Shown piece after piece: positions 45,032-53,090 of a stretch of DNA of 64,000 bases (position 1 is its first letter; each line of letters begins with the position of its first letter). Position numbers and translations under genes: made by a program. Origin of the DNA: an uncultured Allomuricauda sp. GTDB taxonomy: Bacteria; Bacteroidota; Bacteroidia; Flavobacteriales; Flavobacteriaceae. The notes beneath the pieces are model-generated. The model saw only the letters and a list, made by a program, of their open reading frames with translations, did no database searches and was not told the origin of the DNA. The stretch covers positions 1 to 64,000 of the forward strand of contig NZ_CAMYIC010000040.1 in the NCBI RefSeq assembly GCF_947258355.1, written 5' to 3'.

Positions 45032-46363
45032 ATGAAAAAAAGAATAAGTTTAATCGCAGCACTATTGTTGGTTCTGGCATCATGTCAAAAAAAACAGGAA
45101 CCTATTGAAATTTCCCCAGAAGAATTCCATGCTTCTGTGGACAAAGTAATCGAGGTGATGATTCACGATATATTCTCACCGCCAGTGGCCAGTAGAATAT
45201 TTACCTACCCCAATATTGCCGCTTACGAAATCGTAGCCAAGAAGAATGACACATACAAATCATTGGCCGGCCAAGTAACAGGCCTGGAAAGTATTCCAGA
45301 CCCAAAAAACGAGGAAAACATTAATTATGAAATGGCCGCATTGATTGCCCATATGGACTTGAACAAAAGATTGATTTTTTCGGAAGAAAGAATCGAAAGT
45401 TTCAGGGATAGCCTTTATACCGAATGGATGGAAAAAAACGAACCCGTTTTTAACGCTTCCAAGGAATATGGTTTGGAGGTCGCGGATTTCATCGGTGAAT
45501 GGATGAACAAGGACAACTACAAAGAAACACGTACCATGCCCAAGTTTACCGTGGATTCTGAAGACCCATCTCGTTGGCAACCCACACCTCCGGCCTACAT
45601 GAACGGTATTGAGCCCCATTGGGAAAAAATACGACCTTTTGCCATTGATTCAGCACAGCAATTTAAACCCATTCCACCACCAGAATTCTCTATGGAAAAG
45701 GATTCCAAATTTTACGAAGAGGTGATGGAGGTTTACGAAGTAAGAAAAAGTATGATCGGTAAAGGGGATAAATCAGATGAAATTGCCATTGCCCAATTTT
45801 GGGACTGTAATCCCTATGTTTCAGTAACTCGAGGTCACTTGATGTTCGCAACAAAAAAGATTACCCCTGGTGCACATTGGATAGGAATCACCAAAATAGC
45901 TTCAAGAAAAACAGATGCCGATTTTGCAAAAACCGTATACGCCTATACCAAAACTTCCATAGCAATCGCTGATGCATTTATAAGTTGTTGGGATGAAAAA
46001 TATCGCAGCAACCTAATTCGTCCGGAAACCGTCATCAACGAATATATCGATGATAGTTGGGAGCCCGTATTGCAAACGCCACCGTTTCCAGAGTACACCA
46101 GCGGACATAGTGTGGTATCCGGTGCAGCAGCCATTGCTTTAACGGATATCTTTGGAGACAACTTTGCGTTTGACGACGATACAGAAGTAGCCTACGGTTT
46201 ACCGGTACGTTCTTATAACTCCTTTAACGAAGCATCTGACGAAGCTGCCCTAAGTAGAATGTACGGCGGAATCCATTATCGCGCAGCTATTGAGGTCGGA
46301 ATTAAACAAGGTAGGGACCTTGGGAAATTTGTGGTTGATAAATTGGATATGACTAAAGGCTAA
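45032..46363 (+). CDS. Vanadium-dependent haloperoxidase / PAP2-family lipoprotein
   Basis: This 443-residue protein has a lipoprotein signal (LLLVLASC). The phosphate/vanadate pocket is complete: K-x6-RP in KYRSNLIRP (from K323), SGH at 357-359 (YTSGHSVVSG) and SR-x5-H at 408-415 (SRMYGGIHYRAA). This pocket serves both vanadium haloperoxidases, which oxidise halides with peroxide, and acid phosphatases. The residue four after the last His is Ala instead of the Asp in the textbook motif. Actual halide activity cannot be told from sequence. It follows the FG-GAP trio by 10 bases, so a shared role at the cell surface is likely. Confidence 0.85.
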   Translation: MKKRISLIAALLLVLASCQKKQEPIEISPEEFHASVDKVIEVMIHDIFSPPVASRIFTYPNIAAYEIVAKKNDTYKSLAGQVTGLESIPDPKNEENINYEMAALIAHMDLNKRLIFSEERIESFRDSLYTEWMEKNEPVFNASKEYGLEVADFIGEWMNKDNYKETRTMPKFTVDSEDPSRWQPTPPAYMNGIEPHWEKIRPFAIDSAQQFKPIPPPEFSMEKDSKFYEEVMEVYEVRKSMIGKGDKSDEIAIAQFWDCNPYVSVTRGHLMFATKKITPGAHWIGITKIASRKTDADFAKTVYAYTKTSIAIADAFISCWDEKYRSNLIRPETVINEYIDDSWEPVLQTPPFPEYTSGHSVVSGAAAIALTDIFGDNFAFDDDTEVAYGLPVRSYNSFNEASDEAALSRMYGGIHYRAAIEVGIKQGRDLGKFVVDKLDMTKG

Positions 46364-46385
46364 TCCGTATTTTTGCTCCTTAGTT

Positions 46386-47285
46386 ATGAGGAAGATTATT
46401 TCAATAATCCTAGCCCTTGTGGTGGGAGTGATTTTGTGGTACTTTTTTTTAAAGTCTCAAGATTATCAGGTTAATTTTAAGGCCAAGGCTATTCCTGGCA
46501 CCATATTCGAATCGGTAAAAGCATGGAACAAGGGATTTGATTCAGCAGTTCCTGTGGATTACATAAGTCCAAGCCATTTTAAGCAGACTATCTTTGTAAA
46601 CGATTCTGTTCATGAATATGAATGGGAAATAAAACCGGTTCATGATTCGTTGAGTGAAGTTCAGGTAAATATAAAGGACCTAGACCACTCAGTCAACAAC
46701 CGCTTGGCAGTCCCGTTTTCGGATACTGATTTTGAAAAAGGCTCTAGAAAATTGCTTCTGGATTTCAATGATTTTCTCAACGAGCACGTAAAAGGTTTCA
46801 ATGTCAGTATTGAAGGAGAAGAGGAAACTTTCTCTTCATTTTGTGCCTGCGTTCAGCTTACAACATCACCAGAGGATAAAGCAAAGGGCATGATGGCCAA
46901 TTACAACTTTCTTAATGCGATACTTTTGGAGAAACAGATTAAATTGAACGGCCCACCATTTGTGGAAGTATTGGATTGGGATTTGGAAAACAATAGTCTA
47001 ACCTATAATTTCTGCAACCCCATTATTCGCTCCGAAAGACTTCCCGACCATCCCGACATTGAATACAAGCGTATCTTTAGCAAAAACTCCATTAAGGCTA
47101 TTTATCACGGAAATTATATCACCTCCGATCGTGCCTGGTATGCCATTTTGGACTATGCGAAAACGAACAACATCCCTGTTGAGAAAAAACCAATTGAAAT
47201 TTTCTACAATAATCCCAATATGGGTGGAAATGAGTTGGAATGGACTACTGAGGTATTTATGCCAATAAAGGAATCCGATGAATAA
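46386..47285 (+). CDS. Membrane-anchored protein with SRPBCC-like and GyrI-like ligand-binding domains
   Basis: This 299-residue protein has one N-terminal membrane helix (about 4-21). Residues 25-150 resemble a SRPBCC/polyketide-cyclase-like fold (AIPGTIFESVKAWN). Residues 160-295 resemble a GyrI-like small-molecule binding domain (YHGNYITSDRAWYAILDYA, then EIFYNNPNMGGNE and a final VFMPIK). Both are weak assignments from pattern alone. Such proteins may bind hydrophobic ligands near the membrane. It is 22 bases after the haloperoxidase-family gene and overlaps the next gene by eight bases. Confidence 0.65.
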   Translation: MRKIISIILALVVGVILWYFFLKSQDYQVNFKAKAIPGTIFESVKAWNKGFDSAVPVDYISPSHFKQTIFVNDSVHEYEWEIKPVHDSLSEVQVNIKDLDHSVNNRLAVPFSDTDFEKGSRKLLLDFNDFLNEHVKGFNVSIEGEEETFSSFCACVQLTTSPEDKAKGMMANYNFLNAILLEKQIKLNGPPFVEVLDWDLENNSLTYNFCNPIIRSERLPDHPDIEYKRIFSKNSIKAIYHGNYITSDRAWYAILDYAKTNNIPVEKKPIEIFYNNPNMGGNELEWTTEVFMPIKESDE

Positions 47286-48135
47286 GCTTGTCCTAATTTC
47301 TTTACTGATCGTAGCACAAGCTTGTGCCCAAAAGACATATTTGGGAAAACTGGACCAACTTGGAAAATTCCCATCAAAACTCAAGGAAGTTTCCGGAATG
47401 GAAGTCACCAAGGATGGTAAAATATGGGTAATCGAGGATAGCGGAAACAAGGATAAAATATATAGGGTGGACAAGGATGGAGACATCAAGGAATCCTTAA
47501 AAATAGACCATGCCAAAAACAAGGATTGGGAAGATCTGGCCTTAGACAACGACGGCAATCTTTACATTGGTGATTTTGGGAATAATGGGAATGAACGTGA
47601 GGATTTGATCATCTACAAGATCCCAGAAGATGAAATGGACAAAAAAGAACCCAATGCAGATAAAATTGAGTTCAAATACCCACAACAAAATGACTTTCCC
47701 CCAAAAAGGGACAGCCTGTATTTCGACACCGAAGGCTTTTTTCACCTAAAGGACTATCTCTACATTTTTACAAAAAACAGAACTAGGCCCTACTCTGGGA
47801 AAACTTTGATTTATAGAGTACCCGATAAAGAAGGAGAGTACGAAGCTGAATTTTTGGGCTCTCTGTTTTTATGTGCTGATCAAGACCATTGCTCTGTAAC
47901 AAGTGCTGATATTTCCCCAGATGGAAGAACCATTGCTTTATTGAGTTATGGCTTTGTTTTTTTGCTTTCTGATTTTCAAGCTCCTGAATTCACCAACTCA
48001 TCCATTAAAATCATCGACCTGAATACTGATACCCAAATTGAATCGGTTTGCTTTAAAAGCAACAAAAAACTCTTGATTGCCGATGAGCAAAATAAATATG
48101 GGGGTAGAAAGCTTTACGAATTCATACTTAACTAG
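47278..48135 (+). CDS. Secreted beta-propeller-like protein of unknown function
   Basis: This 285-residue protein has a signal sequence with a Cys at 16 (VAQACAQK), so either a lipoprotein or a secreted protein. The chain has NHL/SdiA-regulated-like blades: VSGMEVTKDGKIWVIEDSG, WEDLALDNDGNLYIGDFGNN and DTEGFFHLKDYLYIFTKN. Function is unknown. It overlaps the preceding gene by eight bases and ends four bases into the convergent phosphoesterase gene, so it is probably the last gene of the unit that began at 35140. Confidence 0.7.
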   Translation: MNKLVLISLLIVAQACAQKTYLGKLDQLGKFPSKLKEVSGMEVTKDGKIWVIEDSGNKDKIYRVDKDGDIKESLKIDHAKNKDWEDLALDNDGNLYIGDFGNNGNEREDLIIYKIPEDEMDKKEPNADKIEFKYPQQNDFPPKRDSLYFDTEGFFHLKDYLYIFTKNRTRPYSGKTLIYRVPDKEGEYEAEFLGSLFLCADQDHCSVTSADISPDGRTIALLSYGFVFLLSDFQAPEFTNSSIKIIDLNTDTQIESVCFKSNKKLLIADEQNKYGGRKLYEFILN

Positions 48136-51100
48136 AAGCCAAATCCCAGCCCAAAAGCAAAACGAAGACCGTCGCTACTATTAAACAATCCAAAGTTGGC
48201 AGACAGTACATCGGCACCGTTTAAGAAAAACCCGCCTCCGTAGGAATTATGCCATTTATTGGAATCTTCACCCGGGTACCAAACACGGCCATAATCGAAA
48301 CCTCCATATATTCCAGGGTTCACTGGCATTAGTCCTGTTTTTACCCCTCTAAAACTATATCTCAGGTCCGTGTTTTGAAAATAGGCTGTTTTACCTGTAA
48401 ACCGCTGAAACCGAAATCCACGAAGTCCGTTATCTCCCCCGATGCTGGCCGCTTGATAAAATTCATATCCGTTTCCTAAGGTAAAATGCCCTTTAAGTTT
48501 TGTTGCCAAAACCAAACGACCATCGGCTGTAAGTTTATGGTCCATGGAAAATGATGGGATCACGTACCCAAAGGACCTTGCTGAATTATCCAAATTGGTC
48601 TTAAAACCACCTTCTAAACTTAATGCCATTCCCAAAGTTGGAAATGCCTCATTATCCCTATTGGAATAACTGTATTCTCCGTCGATTCCGAAAAAACTCA
48701 AATGGTTTTCTTCCCCGTTTTCCAAATAAAATTCATTGATGAACCTGTTTTCCGTTTCCTCGATCTCGATGTTTTCATAAGCCATCCCTAATCGGACTTT
48801 AGATCCGTAAAACCCTCGCCAAACCAAAGAGGGTGCAAATTTTAAAGTACGAATCCGAACCCTGTTGTAATCCAGTTCCAAAGGTTCTTCATCATCATTG
48901 TTCACTGTCTCATTTCCAAATCCGAAAAAGTTACGTGTAAAGTTGGGACTAGTAAACCTAGCTTGAATTTCGAGATTCACCTTGTTGAACACATGCGCAA
49001 ATTCTCCCTTATATCCCAAGTCAAAACCTTTGGTAGCAAAATAATAGGCCGCATTAAATGTGTGTTGTTGGGTAAATGGGTTTTTCCTAAACCCATTGAA
49101 TGTGTAGGTGTTGGTCAATCCCAGCCTAACCCCATCATCTGGATTAAACCCTATTGTTGGAAGTACTTGGTTATTGCTGGCCTTTATGTTCAAAAACTCA
49201 TAGGTATTGGTATCATAGTCATTGATCAAATTAATATTTCCGCCGTAAGCCTCATCCAAAGTGTTTTTCTTGGACTTAAAGTCGTATACCAATAGTTTCC
49301 TGGAATTTTCTGAAATCTTGTAAACATCATTGTTTTGCCCTCCAATGATGCGCACTTTTATTTTTGATGTTTCCGTGTTGGCCTCAAAAACATCATCATC
49401 ATCCAAGCCATAAATCCAGATTTCCTTGGTATACTCGGGACTGTATACTTTACTAAAAAACAAATCCGTGTACTCTCCACCTTTTATTCGGTAAGCCCTT
49501 ACCTCAACATCACCGTTTTGCAGTGAAACTATATTGAAGTAATCATCCTTGTCTGTCCCCGTAATTACGCTATACTTGTTCAAAACAGTATAATATTCCA
49601 TTGCTGTTTCAACCAAATTTTTTTTTCTGGCCAGAAGTATATTCTTGATTTCGGTTAAAGTTTCATCCCTGACTTCTTCCGGAAAGGCCAAAAATGCCTC
49701 ATCAATGATATCTCCGTTCAAATTTTGCTGAATAAACTTGGCTTGGTCCACCCACATCTGCATGTCCGTTTCTGATAATAGGGCCATATCCAAAGCAAAG
49801 GTTCTTGGAGAAGAGGTCAAACCTTCCACGCTTCTGATCTTTTCATGAAACCCTTCAAAAATACGTAGCGTAGGGACCGCTCTCGATCCAAAATTCATGA
49901 TGAGGCCATCTCCCCATCGCGAAAACACTTGATCCCTATCCCGCGCAATAGGTTTATAGACCTTGTTGCCGTTCTCCATTTCAAACTCGGCCCAACGCCA
50001 TTGATCCACATGCCTATCCCAATCACCGATCAAAATATCGAACAAACGGGCCTTTACATATTCCTTTTGGTCAATGCTGTACTCCTCATCTTCACGGAGT
50101 TTGTCCATAAGGTCGTAAGTACTCTCAATCTTCTTGGTGTATCCAAAGCTTTCCAGGTTATCATGATCATCGGAAACATGTTCCTCAATCATATACAATC
50201 CGTCACCAAACTCTTTGTTGTAATCGCCCAAAACGGATTGTTTGGGCACGTAGTATAGCTTAGGATTAGTATGGTACATCCCAAGTGCATCGGAGAGTCT
50301 GTCAATGGTGAATGGCGCATATGGGTGTGCTCCGGTATACAAATCCAATAACAATTCCTCGGTGTACGTATCCTCGAATTGCCCTATAATATACTGTTCT
50401 TGAAAAGCAATGGCCTGCAGGTATCTTTCTGCGCTTTTTCGTAGGCCCCTCATCACATATTCCCTACCCTCACTATCAGCCAGGCGTAAGGAATTGGATT
50501 GATTCCCCCCTCCTTTCCGAACAACTTTTAATCCACCAAAAAGAGTGTCCAATCGAACCGTAGGTGCTTTGACTTTGGTTCCATAATATTTTCTGTACCG
50601 TTCGCCCCACAACAGTTTATGAAACCCACTTTTTTCAATTTCCTCTGGCTCATAAACCGAAGCCATTTTATAAGGAGGAAAATCATCTGGAAGTTCAACC
50701 TTCTTAATTGACCTATCTGGTGGCAACACTTCTGTTTGATACAACATCGTGGCCGAATCCGCTGTTGTCCCATAAAACGCTATCTGGGACGATCCATCCG
50801 TATATACTTTTAAAATGGCATATCCATTTCTTCCTGTGGAAAATTTACTCCCGTTCAGTAGGCGGGTTGCTCCTGTTTTTGCTCCAGAACCACTTACTAT
50901 TTGTGGTTTTCCATGTTCCTCTATGTATTGCAATGTATGTTCGTGTCCCGATGCAAATATTATCTTATCTGAATATTGGGATAGGGTTACAATCCTATTC
51001 TTAAGCTCATTATATCTTTTGTTGGAGAGATCTTCCGAGGTGGCACCAGAAGTTTTTCTTAGCAGATTGATGGCTGACCCTAAAACAGGTAAAGGTATCT

Positions 51101-51851
51101 TTCCACCACTGGGATATAATCCTTGTTCAAAAGAAAATTGCCCTCCATGCGAACCGTATGAAAACATAGGGTGGTGCATGGCCAAAACAACCGTTTTATC
51201 CCGATTTTTCTTTATAATACTCTCAAGTTCTTCAAAAAAACGGCTTCTGGTCTTGATCTCGCACTCGTCGTTGATTGTCGGATGTTTATCCCAATTAACA
51301 AGGTACCACTCGGTATCAATGGCAACGACCAATACGTTATCGTTGATTTCTATTTCCTCGATAGGGCAACCATTTTCGGGCTGAAAAGCATCGTTGTTGT
51401 CCAATACATCCTCCACATATTCCTCTTCTCGTTTTAGTCCTTTAAGGCCATCTGTGTACCAGTCATGATTACCAGGGATAAAGAGTTTTTTACCCTTAAA
51501 TTTTTCCAAAGTGCTCAATTGGGAATCCAAATGATTTTTGGCTTCCAAATAGGCAATAGTAGAGTCTTTTTTATCAGGTAATCCAGCAGGATATATGTTG
51601 TCTCCCAGAAAAATCGCAGTGCTATTGGCATCTGCCTTGTCCAAAACTTTTTTGAATGCTTTCAATGTGGGATTTAAATCACCCATAGGGGATTTACCGG
51701 CATCACCGATCAAATAAAAAGTGTGTTCAACCTCCCTATCGTCCGAAGTAGCATAAACAGAAAAAGGTTCCGCATATTTGGTCTCGAATGTAGCGCAACC
51801 AGAGGCCAAAACAATTAATAAGGCCAACAAATAATGTTTCTTCATATCCAC
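48132..51851 (-). CDS. Metallophosphoesterase / kinase-like / BamA-type barrel fusion lipoprotein
   Basis: This 1239-residue protein may start at the ATG at 51845, two codons inside. Lipoprotein signal (LIVLASGC). Residues 45-400 are a calcineurin-like phosphoesterase: IGDAGK with D50, GDN 83-85, GNHD 127-130, MHHPMFSYGSHGG, SGHEHT. Residues about 430-700 hold a glycine-rich stretch (RKGGGNQSNSLRL), GDWDRH with D610-H614 and RDRDQ from R637, a layout that recalls kinase-fold HxD/DFG loops. A linker with GTDKDDYF-type repeats precedes a C-terminal 16-strand Omp85-like barrel (GGDNGLRGFRFQRF; final Phe). The catalytic site would face the periplasm or surface. Large proteins of this kind occur in Bacteroidetes, but the kinase reading is my inference. 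Confidence 0.8.
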   Translation of the reverse strand: MDMKKHYLLALLIVLASGCATFETKYAEPFSVYATSDDREVEHTFYLIGDAGKSPMGDLNPTLKAFKKVLDKADANSTAIFLGDNIYPAGLPDKKDSTIAYLEAKNHLDSQLSTLEKFKGKKLFIPGNHDWYTDGLKGLKREEEYVEDVLDNNDAFQPENGCPIEEIEINDNVLVVAIDTEWYLVNWDKHPTINDECEIKTRSRFFEELESIIKKNRDKTVVLAMHHPMFSYGSHGGQFSFEQGLYPSGGKIPLPVLGSAINLLRKTSGATSEDLSNKRYNELKNRIVTLSQYSDKIIFASGHEHTLQYIEEHGKPQIVSGSGAKTGATRLLNGSKFSTGRNGYAILKVYTDGSSQIAFYGTTADSATMLYQTEVLPPDRSIKKVELPDDFPPYKMASVYEPEEIEKSGFHKLLWGERYRKYYGTKVKAPTVRLDTLFGGLKVVRKGGGNQSNSLRLADSEGREYVMRGLRKSAERYLQAIAFQEQYIIGQFEDTYTEELLLDLYTGAHPYAPFTIDRLSDALGMYHTNPKLYYVPKQSVLGDYNKEFGDGLYMIEEHVSDDHDNLESFGYTKKIESTYDLMDKLREDEEYSIDQKEYVKARLFDILIGDWDRHVDQWRWAEFEMENGNKVYKPIARDRDQVFSRWGDGLIMNFGSRAVPTLRIFEGFHEKIRSVEGLTSSPRTFALDMALLSETDMQMWVDQAKFIQQNLNGDIIDEAFLAFPEEVRDETLTEIKNILLARKKNLVETAMEYYTVLNKYSVITGTDKDDYFNIVSLQNGDVEVRAYRIKGGEYTDLFFSKVYSPEYTKEIWIYGLDDDDVFEANTETSKIKVRIIGGQNNDVYKISENSRKLLVYDFKSKKNTLDEAYGGNINLINDYDTNTYEFLNIKASNNQVLPTIGFNPDDGVRLGLTNTYTFNGFRKNPFTQQHTFNAAYYFATKGFDLGYKGEFAHVFNKVNLEIQARFTSPNFTRNFFGFGNETVNNDDEEPLELDYNRVRIRTLKFAPSLVWRGFYGSKVRLGMAYENIEIEETENRFINEFYLENGEENHLSFFGIDGEYSYSNRDNEAFPTLGMALSLEGGFKTNLDNSARSFGYVIPSFSMDHKLTADGRLVLATKLKGHFTLGNGYEFYQAASIGGDNGLRGFRFQRFTGKTAYFQNTDLRYSFRGVKTGLMPVNPGIYGGFDYGRVWYPGEDSNKWHNSYGGGFFLNGADVLSANFGLFNSSDGLRFAFGLGFGF

Positions 51852-51898
51852 GAGGTTGATTCCAAAATTTTGTAATTTGGATGTCCTAATATGGAATT

Positions 51899-53089
51899 AT
51901 GTCGGAAATTGTTGAAAAAACTAAACACTTTGTTTCTAAGTTGTTAACGGAAGAATTAGATTCCAAGTTCCTGTACCACAACTTGCGACATACCCAACGA
52001 GTTGTCAAAAGTACTAAAGAATTACTCAATTACTATAACCTTGAGGATGTTGAAAACGAGAGGTTATTGGTAGCCGCATGGTTCCATGATGTTGGACATA
52101 TAAAAGGATGGGAAGACCATGAAGAAAGCAGTTGTGAAATCGCAACGGATTTTCTGAAGGAAAATGACTATGATTCCAAAGGAATCGAAGAAGTATGCTC
52201 ATTGATCATGGCAACCAAAATGTACCATGAGCCTACCAATCTAATGGAGAGCATTATCCGTGATGCCGATGTATCCCACTTTGCAAAGAAAAGTTACTGG
52301 GAAACAACGGATTTTTTAAAAGATGAACTCAAAGAACTTGGCGTTGCAGATTATTCATCAAAAAAATGGCGGGATAAAAACATTAAAATGTTTCGCAATC
52401 ATTTTTTCTATACAGATTACGCTAAGGAGCAATGGGAAGAGGGTAAACAAAAAAATTTAAAACAGCTCCTAAAAGAGAAGAAAGCCGAAAAGAAAATTGC
52501 CAAAAAGGAAGCCCTAAAAGCAAAGTACAAGAGTGAAAGCCCTGATAGGAGCGTTCAAACACTATACAGGGTTACTTTGAGAAACCATCTTAAACTTAGT
52601 GATATTGCCGATACCAAGGCAAACATATTGCTATCAGTAAATGCCATTATTATTTCGTTGGTCTTGGCCAACCTACTCACCAAACTGGACAATCCCACAA
52701 ATGCATATATGATCTATCCCACATTTATATTGATCATGTTCAGTGTGGTATCCATGGTGCTCTCGGTCTTGGCCACCCGACCCAATATTACAAGTGGTAA
52801 ATTCACCAAAGAAGATGTGGAAAAAAGAAGGGTGAACCTTTTGTTCTTCGGCAACTTCCATCAAATGGAATTAAAAGAATATCAGTCAGCGGTAGAAGAA
52901 CTGGTCAAGGATAAAGATTATGTGTATAACTCACTAACAAAAGACCTTTATTATTTGGGCATAGTTTTAAACAGAAAATATAAGATACTACGCTTAACCT
53001 ATAACATTTTTATGTTTGGCATCATAATATCTGTTATAGCCTTTGGTATTGCCTTTAGGTTTTTTGGCCCGGAAAGATTGATTTTTTAA
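51899..53089 (+). CDS. HD-domain phosphohydrolase fused to Pycsar-type transmembrane effector domain (PycTM, DUF5706)
   Basis: This 396-residue protein has an HD domain at 1-185 with H27, H63-D64 and D124 as metal ligands (HNLRHTQRV, WFHDVGH, RDADVSHF). A Lys-rich linker (about 188-212) leads to a C-terminal membrane domain that matches the PycTM pattern: LKLSDIADTKANILLSVNAI, two helices at about 246-292, RPNITSGKFT, and a final helix at 366-388. In Pycsar defence, PycTM proteins oligomerise on cCMP or cUMP and damage the membrane; the HD part could degrade nucleotides. No cyclase gene is adjacent. Convergent with the GAF gene, one base apart. Confidence 0.85.
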   Translation: MSEIVEKTKHFVSKLLTEELDSKFLYHNLRHTQRVVKSTKELLNYYNLEDVENERLLVAAWFHDVGHIKGWEDHEESSCEIATDFLKENDYDSKGIEEVCSLIMATKMYHEPTNLMESIIRDADVSHFAKKSYWETTDFLKDELKELGVADYSSKKWRDKNIKMFRNHFFYTDYAKEQWEEGKQKNLKQLLKEKKAEKKIAKKEALKAKYKSESPDRSVQTLYRVTLRNHLKLSDIADTKANILLSVNAIIISLVLANLLTKLDNPTNAYMIYPTFILIMFSVVSMVLSVLATRPNITSGKFTKEDVEKRRVNLLFFGNFHQMELKEYQSAVEELVKDKDYVYNSLTKDLYYLGIVLNRKYKILRLTYNIFMFGIIISVIAFGIAFRFFGPERLIF

Positions 53090-53090
53090 A

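Noticed and set aside
48132-51851. Reading the long phosphoesterase gene as a fusion by sequencing error of two genes
   Set aside because: The frame is continuous, the linker has family-like GTDKDDYF repeats, and no internal start with signal peptide appears before the barrel.
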